Source of the DNA: Planctomycetota bacterium | GTDB taxonomy: Bacteria; Planctomycetota; UBA1135; UBA2386 | Assembly (NCBI GenBank): GCA_016794425.1 | Contig: JAEUHR010000021.1 | Location: 1 to 64,000 of the forward strand | Direction: 5' to 3' | DNA length: 64,000 bases | In this document: positions 33,552-43,389 of the stretch, one piece after another | Layout of the letters: each line of letters begins with the position of its first letter | How positions within the stretch are numbered: the first letter of the stretch is position 1 | Notes under the pieces: generated by a model | Databases searched by the model: none | The model's input: only the letters and a program-made list of their open reading frames with translations | Told to the model about the DNA's origin: nothing | Position numbers and translations under genes: made by a program

Positions 33552-34279
33552 GGGGCGCGACCAAGGTGCAGCGTTCGACCGCCGAACGCGACCGGCTGAT
33601 CGAGCAGTACCTGCCGCTGGTGCGCTACGTCGTCGCGCGCCTGCCGGTGACGACGCCGGCGTCGCTGGACCGCGACGACTTCTACTCGGTCGGCGTCGTC
33701 GGCCTGATGCACGCGGCGTCGACGTTCGACCCGGCGCGCGGCGCGTCGTTCAAGACGTTCGCCTACACCGCGATCCGCGGCGCGATCCTCGACGAGGTGC
33801 GCAAGCACGACCCGGTGCCGCGCAACCGGCGCGACCGGCTGCGGCGCATGGAGCGCACCAGCAGCGCGCTGCACGCCGAACTCGACCGCGAGCCGACGCT
33901 GGCCGAACTGGCGGCGGCGATGCAGTGCACCGAGGCCGAGCTCGACCTCGACCTGCAGGCGCTGCACACGAGCCGCACGCTGTCGCTCGACGAATCGCTC
34001 GGCGGCGGCGAGGAAACGCGCACGCGCGGCTCGCAGGTCGCCGACGACGCCGTGCCGGAGCCGGACGCGCTGGCCAGCGACCGCGAACGGCTGGCGGCCC
34101 TGACCAAGGCGATCGCGAACCTGCCGGAGACCGACCGGCACGTCGTGGTGCTCTACTACCACGAGCAGCTCTATCTGAAGGAGATCGGCACCATTCTCGG
34201 CGTCACCGAGTCGCGCGTCAGCCAGATCCTGACGCGCGCCACCGAACGGCTGCGCCTGAAGCTCAAGGAGCAGGAGTGA
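33548..34279 (+). CDS. fliA: flagellar sigma factor FliA (sigma-28)
   Basis: From TTG 33548 (Shine-Dalgarno GGAGGA 7 bases upstream) the protein has 243 residues; a GTG at 33566 is a weaker alternative. Region 2 includes 'EQYLPLVRYVVARLP' and 'SFKTFAYTAIRGAILDEVRK'; region 3 and a typical region 4 helix-turn-helix follow ('LYLKEIGTILGVTESRVSQI'). It has no N-terminal extension, unlike the paralogue at 21786. Position directly after flhG is the classical place for fliA. It likely directs RNA polymerase to late flagellar promoters, including those proposed here. No FlgM anti-sigma gene is recognised in the window. Confidence 0.94.
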   Translation: MRGATKVQRSTAERDRLIEQYLPLVRYVVARLPVTTPASLDRDDFYSVGVVGLMHAASTFDPARGASFKTFAYTAIRGAILDEVRKHDPVPRNRRDRLRRMERTSSALHAELDREPTLAELAAAMQCTEAELDLDLQALHTSRTLSLDESLGGGEETRTRGSQVADDAVPEPDALASDRERLAALTKAIANLPETDRHVVVLYYHEQLYLKEIGTILGVTESRVSQILTRATERLRLKLKEQE

Positions 34280-34283
34280 GACG

Positions 34284-34526
34284 ATGTCTTCGTTGCCGGC
34301 ATTGACGGGCGTCCTCGGCCAGCCGCGCGTGCAGGAGCGCGACGGCGGCCGCCGCGGCGACGCCGAAGCGTTCCGCCGCGCCCTGCGGCAGCAGCAGGAC
34401 GGCACCGCCGACGGCGCTCCCCCCGGCGACCGCGAGGCGCCGGTGCGACCGGGACTTCAGCCGCGGCGCACGAACGGTCGAAACCAGGACGGGGCGACCG
34501 CGCACCACGTCGACGTCGTCGCGTGA
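34284..34526 (+). CDS. small hypothetical protein in the fliA operon
   Basis: The 80-residue protein is highly polar with many Arg, Asp, Gly and Gln residues and no membrane segment. An AAGGAG-CAGGAG stretch lies upstream of the ATG, so translation is likely. It starts 4 bases after fliA. Its size and charge are compatible with a disordered protein such as an anti-sigma factor, but no FlgM motif is visible and this is only a positional thought. Confidence 0.58.
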   Translation: MSSLPALTGVLGQPRVQERDGGRRGDAEAFRRALRQQQDGTADGAPPGDREAPVRPGLQPRRTNGRNQDGATAHHVDVVA

Positions 34527-34551
34527 CGGTCCGCCCGCCCCGATCCCCCCG

Positions 34552-34809
34552 ATGACCGACTCCCGCGACAGCAAGGGCGTGCTGCGCCGCGACCGCGTGC
34601 GGTTGCAGGCGCAGCCAGCACAGATCGACTGCGGCACCGACGCCGCCGGTCGCCCGACCGGCACGCTGGTCGTCGTGCCGCTGCTCGACGGCGATCGCGT
34701 CGCCGGCTTCGAGGTCCGCTGCGGCTGTGGCGCGTCGGCGGTCGTCGAGTGCGTCTACGGCCCCGCCGCGGCGACGCCGCTGCAGCACCACGAGGAGACC
34801 CCCGCATGA
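34552..34809 (+). CDS. small hypothetical protein with Cys-rich segment, fliA operon
   Basis: The 85-residue protein contains a beta-rich stretch with 'VVVPLLDGDRVAGFEVRCGC' and three cysteines in total (one near residue 27 and two in CGC at about residues 61-63). No metal-binding motif is complete. Its end overlaps the next gene by 4 bases (ATGA), so it belongs to the same operon. No family is recognised. Confidence 0.62.
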   Translation: MTDSRDSKGVLRRDRVRLQAQPAQIDCGTDAAGRPTGTLVVVPLLDGDRVAGFEVRCGCGASAVVECVYGPAAATPLQHHEETPA

Positions 34810-35327
34810 ACCTCCGCGCCCCCGTTCGCGTCGTCGCGCTGCTGACCGCCGTGTTGTCCGCCGGCTGCCAGTCCGCGTCCGAACTGATCTTCGAGCCCGC
34901 GGCAACCGACCCGTTGGACGGCTACGCGGGCAGCCTCGCGCAGGCCGGCATCAACACGGAGATGGACTGGGGCCCGAAGCAGAACCTGCTGCTCAGCGAG
35001 TTCAAGACGCTGAAGGAGACCCACGCGCAGGTCGAGAAGCGTCTGCAGCAGGTGCTGGCCGAGAACCAGAACCTGAAGAACCAGCTCGCCAACGAGGGCT
35101 CGTCGCTGCAGCAGGAGAAGGCGCTGCGCGCGCAGGCCGAGGCCGAGACCGAACTGCTGCGGCAGCGCCGCCGCGAGCTCGAGGCGCGGATCCTCAGCCT
35201 GTCGATCGAGAAGGCCAAACTCGAACAACTGAACCTGCTGGCGAAGATCGACGGCCTGCGCCGTTCGCTCGATCCGTCGGAACGCACCGCCACCGAGGCC
35301 GCGGCCCCGCCGCCGGGCAACCAGTGA
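34806..35327 (+). CDS. lipoprotein with long coiled coil, fliA operon
   Basis: The 173-residue protein has a signal peptide with lipobox LSAGC (Cys21). After a 40-residue linker comes a continuous heptad coiled coil at about residues 60-150, with many Glu, Lys, Gln and Leu residues. The end is Pro/Ala-rich. GAGGAG lies 9 bases upstream. An anchored coiled coil of this sort could bridge the envelope around the flagellar basal body, but the role is inferred from the operon. Its stop overlaps the next start by 1 base. Confidence 0.72.
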   Translation: MNLRAPVRVVALLTAVLSAGCQSASELIFEPAATDPLDGYAGSLAQAGINTEMDWGPKQNLLLSEFKTLKETHAQVEKRLQQVLAENQNLKNQLANEGSSLQQEKALRAQAEAETELLRQRRRELEARILSLSIEKAKLEQLNLLAKIDGLRRSLDPSERTATEAAAPPPGNQ

Positions 35328-35959
35328 TGCGCGCCCCGCTCTGCCTGCTGGCGCTCGCCGCCGCGCTGCCGTTCGCCGGCTGCCAGATCGAACGGCCGCT
35401 GGCCGAGAAGCCGATCAACAGCTACCTCGCCGAACCCGCCGACCTCGCCAACGTGCGCCGGATCATGGTGCTGCCGTTCGCACACGAAACCGGCGTGCAG
35501 GCCGACTGCGCGCAGGTGCGCGACGCGTTCGTAGCGGCGCTGCAGAAGCTGCGGCGGTTCGAGGTCGTGCCGCTGCCGGAGTCGGCGCGCGAAGCCGAAG
35601 AGCTCAACGCATCGATCCGCCGCGGGCGGTTGTCGACCGACGCGATGGTGCGCCTGTGCGAACGCTACGCGCTCGACGGCGTGCTGGTCGGCACCGTCAC
35701 CGCCTGGCGCGCCTACACGCCGCCTCACCTCGGCATGCGCACGCAGATGATCTCGGTGCACAGCGGCGCCACGGTCTGGGCCGTCGACGCGATGTACGAC
35801 AGCGCCGACCGCACCACCGTCGGCGACCTCGAGCTGTTCGCGACGCGTGCGCTCAGCGAAGACGGCTCGCTGCACGGCTGGGAACTCAACCTGCTGGCGC
35901 CGGGCAAGTTCACCAGCTACGTCGCGCACCGCTTCGTCGGCACCTGGGTCGAAGACTGA
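35327..35959 (+). CDS. lipoprotein, possibly CsgG/LpoB-like, fliA operon
   Basis: The 210-residue protein has lipobox FAGC (Cys19). The mature region has alternating beta strands and helices: 'VRRIMVLPFAHETG' followed by 'AFVAALQKLRRFEVVPL', then 'YALDGVLVGTVTAWRAY'. This order fits the ABD-like fold of CsgG, LpoB and FlgT/TolB-N-type proteins. It starts in the stop codon of the coiled-coil lipoprotein, so the two are likely to work together. In some flagellated bacteria FlgO/FlgP/FlgT outer-membrane proteins of similar fold stabilise the motor; this parallel is inference. Confidence 0.68.
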   Translation: MRAPLCLLALAAALPFAGCQIERPLAEKPINSYLAEPADLANVRRIMVLPFAHETGVQADCAQVRDAFVAALQKLRRFEVVPLPESAREAEELNASIRRGRLSTDAMVRLCERYALDGVLVGTVTAWRAYTPPHLGMRTQMISVHSGATVWAVDAMYDSADRTTVGDLELFATRALSEDGSLHGWELNLLAPGKFTSYVAHRFVGTWVED

Positions 35960-36007
35960 GCTGCGGCGGCAGGACGACGGTCGACTCTGGCCGGCTCGAC
36001 ACCTGCT

Positions 36008-36436
36008 TCAGGGCGGCCCGAACACGATGAGCCGCAGGGCCAGCGAGACGAACAGGGACCAGACGAAGTTGAGCAGGGTCCCGCCCAGGTAGTAGGAGGG
36101 GTTCTTCCGCATCGCGTCCATCCGGGCGATGGACTTGGCTGCCAGCACCAGGCCCAGTCCTTCGAAGCTGCACAACAGGACGAGTGCGAACACCAGCAGG
36201 TTCTCGCACTTGCCGATCACGCGGCCGACACCGGTGTGGTCTGTCGGCGACTGCGGCTGCTCGGGGTCCTGACGTGCCGGCGCCGGCACGTGCCTGGCCA
36301 CGAACCACCGCATCAACAGGTCACTGCCGACCACGAGCAGCAGGAACCCGGCCAGCAGGACGACGAGTTGCCAACGCCAGTCCTCGATCAGCGGCAGCAT
36401 CTGCTGCAACGACGGCTGCTCCTGGGCCCGCATCAT
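36008..36436 (-). CDS. small membrane protein coupled to SatD
   Basis: The 142-residue protein has three or four hydrophobic helices ('LVVLLAGFLLLVVGSDLLM' and 'LVFALVLLCSFEGLGLVL' are clear). AAGGAGG lies 3 bases before the ATG. The start overlaps the stop of satD by 4 bases, so production is tied to SatD. SatD proteins are often paired with a small membrane protein of unknown role; this matches in layout, though the sequence itself is not recognised as DUF3307. Confidence 0.7.
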   Translation of the reverse strand: MMRAQEQPSLQQMLPLIEDWRWQLVVLLAGFLLLVVGSDLLMRWFVARHVPAPARQDPEQPQSPTDHTGVGRVIGKCENLLVFALVLLCSFEGLGLVLAAKSIARMDAMRKNPSYYLGGTLLNFVWSLFVSLALRLIVFGPP

Positions 36437-37095
36437 CGACCTCCTTCGGCACCGACCAGCTGCACCCGCGATGCCATCAGGTCGGCAGTCGCCCGTTCGA
36501 CGACCTGTAGCACCGCGAGCGAGGCACGGCGACGAGCCCGCGACACGGCTTGCTGCGTGATCCCGAGTTCCCGCGCGGCGGCCGACCCGGTCGGCCATCG
36601 TCGCAACGCGACGACGATGCGCGCCACTGCCGGCGTCCACGAATCGGCGATCGTCGCGTGCGCGAGCGCCAGTGCCTCGATCGCGCGGATGTCCGATTCG
36701 GCGGCGTCCGGCGCTTCGATCGCGAACGTCGTCTCGGTGTCGCGCGCCCGCGTCAGCGCGGCTGCGGCACGGTGGAACGCCGGACCGTCCATTCGGGCCG
36801 CATTGCGCGACCGTTCGGCGACATCGATGGCGCCGACCCCGACCCCGACCCGGAACCGCAGCGGCCAGATCTGCTCGTTGAGCGCGACCGTGAAGTCGAA
36901 GACCTCGCCGGGGGCGCGGAACACCGCCGAGAACTCGTCGATCCCGCGCGTCATCACTGGTGGCGCGAGCAGTACCGACGCGAACCGCTCGGACAAGTGT
37001 GCCATCGCTCGCCCCAATCGCGTCGGCACGTCCCGTCGATCCTGGGTGCCGCGGGAATGCACCAGGTCACCCGACATCGCCACACGGTGCTTCAT
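36433..37095 (-). CDS. SatD family protein with C-terminal helix-turn-helix
   Basis: The product has 220 residues from ATG 37095; ATG 37104 would add three. The N-terminus ('RVAMSGDLVHSRGTQDRRDV') and the following GDEF-like region ('VMTRGIDEFSAVF') are characteristic of SatD. The C-terminus holds a helix-turn-helix ('GSAAARELGITQQAVSRARR') common to this family. SatD is of uncertain function. Two copies of an imperfect palindrome lie 14-58 bases upstream, and a TAGCAT element ends 7 bases before the start, so autoregulation by the helix-turn-helix is plausible. The downstream membrane protein is coupled by overlap. Confidence 0.8.
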   Translation of the reverse strand: MKHRVAMSGDLVHSRGTQDRRDVPTRLGRAMAHLSERFASVLLAPPVMTRGIDEFSAVFRAPGEVFDFTVALNEQIWPLRFRVGVGVGAIDVAERSRNAARMDGPAFHRAAAALTRARDTETTFAIEAPDAAESDIRAIEALALAHATIADSWTPAVARIVVALRRWPTGSAAARELGITQQAVSRARRRASLAVLQVVERATADLMASRVQLVGAEGGR

Positions 37096-37108
37096 CCTCG
37101 GCATGCTA

Positions 37109-37153
37109 CAACCGGTTTCGGTTGATACCAGACTCCACAACCATTTCCGGTTG
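37109..37153. promoter_or_regulatory. twin palindromes upstream of satD, candidate operator
   Basis: Two 16-base imperfect palindromes, CAACCGGTTTCGGTTG (37109-37124) and CAACCATTTCCGGTTG (37138-37153), have centres 29 bases apart. The nearest sits between a possible -10 (TAGCAT, 37108-37103 minus strand) and the -35 region of satD. The bases between the palindromes are not repeated. Confidence 0.55.
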
Positions 37154-37321
37154 TTCCCGTATGCTCCGACCCCTGCTGCCGATGGCATCCCTTCGCCACC
37201 TCGGCGGGCGCCACGCCATCGGACGTCGGGTCGTTGCGGCCGCGGACTCGACCGAACGCGGATTCGAACACGGCCGGCGGATCCCGTATCCTGCCCGCCC
37301 CTCTTCCCCGACCCGACGCGC

Positions 37322-38055
37322 GTGTATTCCCTTCTTCTCTGCAGCGCCATCGGCCTGCTGTTCGGTCTCGGCGGCTGGCTCCTCGACTGGTGGCACTGGG
37401 GCTGGGGCATCCTGTTCGCGCTGGTGGTCGCGTTCGTCGCCTGGGTGCTGCTGGCGCGGCGCCTCGCGCGGCGGCTGCAGCCGGCCCTGGCGCGCGTGCA
37501 GAAGCAGGTCGAGGCCGGCCTGTGGGTGCCGGCCATGCAGAGCCTCGAAGACCTGCTGCCGATGGGCAAGTGGATCCCGCTGCTGCGCGGCCAGGTGCTG
37601 GGACAGATGGGCATGCTGGCGTGGCACAGCGGCGACACCGACAAGGCGGTCACCCTGCTGTCCGGCGCGTCGCTGCGCAACCCGGACGCGCGGCTGCTGC
37701 TCGCCTGCATCCACTGGAAGAAGAACGACCCGACTCGCGCGCTGCAGGTGCTGCAGCTCGCCGCCGCGGTCAACAAGAAGCACGCGCTGCTGCACAACAC
37801 CTACGCGTGGATGCTGCACAAGTCCGAACGCGCCGACGAGGCGCAGGCCGTGCTGGCCGCCTACCTGAAGCGCGACGCGACCAGCGCGCCGACCAAGGAC
37901 AACCTGCTGCGGCTGCAGAACCGCACCCGCATGGCGATGCAGGCGTTCGACATGCAGTGGTACGCGCTCGGGCTCGAGCAACCGCCGCAGACGATGGGCC
38001 AGATGCGGCGTGCGCCGAAGGGCTTCCGCGAGCCGCCCAAGCGCAGCAAGGGCGG

Positions 38056-38059
<4 letters not shown>
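37322..38059 (+). CDS. membrane-anchored TPR protein
   Basis: The 245-residue protein starts at GTG 37322. Two membrane helices lie at about residues 2-18 and 25-42 ('LFALVVAFVAWVLLARRL'). The rest consists of TPR-like helices in the cytoplasm or periplasm ('LLGQMGMLAWHSGDTDKAV', 'LLHNTYAWMLHKSERADEA') and a basic tail. TATCCT at 37287-37292 is a possible -10 element. Its last 4 bases overlap the oxidoreductase start (ATGA). No family beyond TPR is named. Confidence 0.75.
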
Positions 38060-39525
<1,466 letters not shown>

Positions 39526-39535
39526 CCGCGCGCGC

Positions 39536-39541
39536 TACCAT
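39536..39541 (+). promoter_or_regulatory. candidate -10 element, leaderless start
   Basis: TACCAT ends 6 bases before the GTG start at 39548, so the transcript would begin at or near the start codon. No clear -35 element is seen. Confidence 0.3.
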
Positions 39542-39547
39542 CGCCGC

Positions 39548-41053
39548 GTGCACGCCCGCCTCGCCGTTCCGTTCGTCCTGCCGTTGTTGCCGCTGCTCGC
39601 CGCGCCCGCCGCCGCGCAGGATCCGCTGGTCAAACAGGCCGTGTCGCGCATCGAACGCGTCGAACAGCAGGAGGCGAAGCTGCAGCCCGGCGACGCCGCG
39701 ACCGCGACCACGCTGCTGAACGACCTGAACTGGGCGCAGAAGCGCCTCAATGCCGTCGGCCAGGGCCGCGACCAGCACTGGCAGGACGCCAACACGCGGC
39801 TCGCCGCAGTGCGGCAGAAGGTCGAACAGAAGCAGAAGGCGAAGGCGCCGGCGGCCGCCGGGACCGCGGCCACCTACGACGCCGCGGCACTGGCGCAGCT
39901 CGACAAGGAGATCGGCAATGCGCTGCACAACTTCTCGCTGCTGTCGCGCCAGCACCTGCAGGACCAGTTCCGCGTACGCAGCTGCGAGAAGGAGATCGCC
40001 GACTTCGAACAGCGGCTGGCGCGCTTCCCCGCCGACGCGGCCGACGTGCAGCCGGTCGCCGCACGCTTCGCCGAGTTCCGCTCGCGCTTCACGGCGGCGA
40101 TGCAGCAGCTGGCGCAGGACCAGGCCGCCGGCGGCGACGTCGAACGCCGCCTCGCCGAACTCGACCGCAAGTACGACGACGGCGCCGTGCCGGGCGCCCT
40201 GTCGTGGCCGCACGACGCCGACCAGCTGCGCGCCTGGGCCGGCGAGGTGCGCCGCTGGCGCGACACCGAGATCCCGCAGGACCTCGAGTTCCTGACCGCG
40301 GCGGCGCAGAACGCCGCCGTCGACCAGCAGCACGTGCAGCGCCTGCGGCACTGGCTGCTGGACCTGCGCGACCGCAACCTCGTGACCGCGACGCGCACCG
40401 TCGCCGACCGGCTGCAGGCCGAGGTCCGCGCCGGCGTCGACCTCGCGCGCTGGATCCTGGCGACCGACGCGAAGGACAAGGACCAGGTCACGAACCGGAT
40501 CCTCGGCAAGGGACGCTTCGACGAGAACATGGCCCGCATGCGAGCGGCCGAGCAGGCCCTGGCGATGGCGCAGCTGCACGACGAACTGATGGACGGCAAG
40601 GTCGCCGCCGAACGCGAAGAACAGGGCAAGGCGATCACCGACGCGATCGCGCAGCTGCGGCAGCTCGCCGTCGCAACGCTCGACGCGGTGCGCATGCCGG
40701 CTGCGGCGTCGACCGATCCCGAGCTGGTCCAGATCGCCACCGAGACCCTGCGCCGTCCCGGCTACGACACAGGCGAGTGGCGCCGTCTCGTCGTCAACTC
40801 GGAGCCGGTCCGCCGCGAGTCGCGCGAGGCCTACGTGAGCCCCGGTGCGGTCACGACGACGGTCCGCTACTACCACTACGTCTGGGACGAATTCCAGGTC
40901 ACGACGGCCGAGACGGTCGGCGACCAGGTCTGGCTGTTCGCCAACACACTGAAGCGCTACCAGTCCGGCGACAGCACCAAGAAGATCGGCCAGTGGATCC
41001 TGAGCCAGCGCTTCGAGCTGACGCCGATCCTGCCGGAGAACGTCGACCGATGA
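39548..41053 (+). CDS. secreted helical protein of unknown function
   Basis: The 501-residue protein has a signal peptide ('FVLPLLPLLAAPAAAQ', cleavage near residue 24). Most of the rest is helical and charged, with coiled-coil stretches at about 30-100 and 150-200. The C-terminal 100 residues ('TTVRYYHYVWDEFQVTTAET') look more compact and beta-containing. The start is GTG 39548, just after TACCAT. The last 4 bases overlap the next gene (ATGA), so the two work from one transcript. No domain family is recognised. Confidence 0.78.
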   Translation: MHARLAVPFVLPLLPLLAAPAAAQDPLVKQAVSRIERVEQQEAKLQPGDAATATTLLNDLNWAQKRLNAVGQGRDQHWQDANTRLAAVRQKVEQKQKAKAPAAAGTAATYDAAALAQLDKEIGNALHNFSLLSRQHLQDQFRVRSCEKEIADFEQRLARFPADAADVQPVAARFAEFRSRFTAAMQQLAQDQAAGGDVERRLAELDRKYDDGAVPGALSWPHDADQLRAWAGEVRRWRDTEIPQDLEFLTAAAQNAAVDQQHVQRLRHWLLDLRDRNLVTATRTVADRLQAEVRAGVDLARWILATDAKDKDQVTNRILGKGRFDENMARMRAAEQALAMAQLHDELMDGKVAAEREEQGKAITDAIAQLRQLAVATLDAVRMPAAASTDPELVQIATETLRRPGYDTGEWRRLVVNSEPVRRESREAYVSPGAVTTTVRYYHYVWDEFQVTTAETVGDQVWLFANTLKRYQSGDSTKKIGQWILSQRFELTPILPENVDR

Positions 41054-43356
41054 ACCCACGCATTGCCTTCGTGTTCTGCTGCACCGCGGCACTGGCGCTG
41101 GCGCAGGCCCCGGCGCTCGAAGCCGACCTGCGCGGCAAGGACCTCGACAAGCGGCTGGCCGCGATCGACGCACTCGGTGCACCGGACCGCACCGACGCCG
41201 AACGCCTGCTGCTGCCGCTGCTGAAGGACAAGGACTGGGAGATCCAGGAGCGCGCGGCGATCGCGCTCGGCAAGGCACGCTGCAAGGCGGCACTGAAGCC
41301 GCTGCTCGAACTGGCGCTCGACGGCGACGTCGCGCGGGTCCGCATCGCCGCCGCGCACGCGGCCGGTGCCGTCGACCCGGCCGAAGCCGCGGCGACGGTG
41401 CACAAGAAGGCCAAGGGCAAGACGCAGGTGCGCGCGCTCGAGACGCTGGCGCTGGTCAACCGCCGCCAGCCCGCGCTGGCCGACGCCGACAAACTGACGA
41501 AGCTGCTGCGCGCCGAGGAAGCGCCGCTGCGCGAGGCGGCCGCGGTCGCGTGGCTCGAGTGCGCCGCCGACCGCACCGCCGCGCTGCGCACGCTGCTGGC
41601 GGAGCCGTTCCTGGTGGTGCGTTGCCGCGCGCTCGAAGCGGTCGCCGCGGCGCCGCGCGCGGAGGACCTCGCGGTGCTGCAGGACGCGCTGCGCGGCGCG
41701 CGCCAGGACGACGTCGTCGAACGGCGCCTGCTGCGCGCCACGGCCGCGGCGCTGGCCGAAGGCCACGACGACCGCGCCGGCCGCGCCGCCGATGCGCTGC
41801 GCGCCGCCGGCGACGACCCGCTGGCCGCGGTGCGCCGCGCGCGGCTCTGCGCGCTGCTGGCGACCGGCGAACGGCCGGTGTTCGACGGCAAGCAGGCGGT
41901 CGCGGCGCTGCAGCCGGTGCTGTCTTCGCGCGACCCCGCGGCGCGTGCGGCCGCGGCGAAGGCGCTGCGCGAGGTCGCCGGCGACGACGCGCTGGCAGCG
42001 GCGCTGGCCCACTTCGAGCGCGAGACCTCGGGCCGCGTGCAGATGCTGCTGGTCGAGGCGGTGGCGGCGCTGCGGCCGCCGACGACCGAGGCCGCGGTGC
42101 AGTGGCTCTGCGGCATCGCGCGCTCCGATCGTGACGCCGCGGTGCGCGAACGCGCCGTCGTGCGGCTCGGCCGTTCGGGCGTCGTCGGCGCGACCGAGAC
42201 GCTGGTCGGCCTGCTGGCGGATCCGCGCTGGGAACTCGCCTGCTGCGCGGCGGTCTCGCTGGGCCGCACCGACGCCGACGCCGCACTGGCTCCCCTGCAG
42301 AAACTGCTGACCGACAAGCAGTGGACGCACCGCGGCGCTGCCGTGGTCGGCCTGATGCACTGGAACCGCGCCGAGGCGGTCGAACCGCTGATCGGCATGC
42401 TGGCCGACGCCGAACCCGTGGTCGCCGGCGCCGCGCACATGGCGCTGCGCACGATGTCGAACCAATGGTCGTTCGACGCCAAGGAGAAGACCTGGCGCAC
42501 GTGGTGGACCGCGAACCAGGCGACGCACCGCTTCGTCGACCGCGAGGAGTCGCTCGACAAGCTGAAGAAGTACGGCTACGCGGTGCCCGACAGCGAGATC
42601 TACGACGGCCTCGACGTCGTCGTGCTGACCAGCGAAGGCGACCACATCGAACAGCTGCTCGCCGAACTGAAGATCGCGCACCGCACCACCGCCGCCGGCG
42701 AGGTGCCGGGCTGCGGCATCCACCCGGAGGCGATCTTCGTGTCGAACTGCACCGGCAAGATCGCGGCCAAGGACCTGCTGCCGCTGCAGTGGTTCGTGCG
42801 CACCGGCGGCTCGCTGTTCGGTTCGTGCTGGGCGCTGTCGGAGACGATCGCGCGCGTGCAGGAGGGCGTCGTGCAGCAGGCGCGCACGCGCGACCAGGTG
42901 CTCGACGACGTGCGCGCGATGCCGGCCGCCGACAGCCCGCTGCTGACCGGCGTGTTCCCGCCGGCCGTCGTGCCGATCTACCACCTCGAAGGCGCCCACC
43001 TGATCGACGTGCTCGATCCCGAGTGGTGCGAGGTGCTGATCGACAGCCCCGACGCCGCCGAGCGCTGGGGCAACGGCAACCTCGCCGCGTGGTTCTTCTG
43101 CGGCCACGGTGTGCTGTTCGACTCGGCCAACCACTTCGACCTGCAGGGCCTCGCGACCGCGAAGGACCTGAAGACCACGGCCGATCGCCAGGCCTATGCC
43201 GTCGACCACATGGGGCTGTCGTTCGATCGCTGGCGCGAGACGCGCAACGCCGCCTACTGGAAGCAGGACAAGCTGGCCAAGGAGAGCGTGCCCGACCTGT
43301 CGGCCTTCCGGCTGCTGACGAACTTCGTGCGCAGCAAGCGCATCGGCGAGTACTGA
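41050..43356 (+). CDS. secreted HEAT-repeat protein with class I glutamine-amidotransferase-like C-terminal domain
   Basis: The 768-residue protein begins with a signal peptide ('FVFCCTAALALAQA'). Residues 25-480 are HEAT repeats ('LLPLLKDKDWEIQERAAIAL' type, about 12 units). Residues 510-760 form an alpha/beta domain ('DVVVLTSEGDHIEQLLAELK', 'WFVRTGGSLFGSCWALSE', 'WFFCGHGVLF') that resembles the class I glutamine amidotransferase fold in planctomycete DUF4159-like proteins. The typical nucleophile elbow has Cys in 'GSCWALS'; other catalytic residues are not certain. It is coupled by overlap to the gene before it. Confidence 0.75.
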   Translation: MNPRIAFVFCCTAALALAQAPALEADLRGKDLDKRLAAIDALGAPDRTDAERLLLPLLKDKDWEIQERAAIALGKARCKAALKPLLELALDGDVARVRIAAAHAAGAVDPAEAAATVHKKAKGKTQVRALETLALVNRRQPALADADKLTKLLRAEEAPLREAAAVAWLECAADRTAALRTLLAEPFLVVRCRALEAVAAAPRAEDLAVLQDALRGARQDDVVERRLLRATAAALAEGHDDRAGRAADALRAAGDDPLAAVRRARLCALLATGERPVFDGKQAVAALQPVLSSRDPAARAAAAKALREVAGDDALAAALAHFERETSGRVQMLLVEAVAALRPPTTEAAVQWLCGIARSDRDAAVRERAVVRLGRSGVVGATETLVGLLADPRWELACCAAVSLGRTDADAALAPLQKLLTDKQWTHRGAAVVGLMHWNRAEAVEPLIGMLADAEPVVAGAAHMALRTMSNQWSFDAKEKTWRTWWTANQATHRFVDREESLDKLKKYGYAVPDSEIYDGLDVVVLTSEGDHIEQLLAELKIAHRTTAAGEVPGCGIHPEAIFVSNCTGKIAAKDLLPLQWFVRTGGSLFGSCWALSETIARVQEGVVQQARTRDQVLDDVRAMPAADSPLLTGVFPPAVVPIYHLEGAHLIDVLDPEWCEVLIDSPDAAERWGNGNLAAWFFCGHGVLFDSANHFDLQGLATAKDLKTTADRQAYAVDHMGLSFDRWRETRNAAYWKQDKLAKESVPDLSAFRLLTNFVRSKRIGEY

Positions 43357-43389
43357 CGCGCACGCCCGCAACGGGCCGACGGCGGCCGG

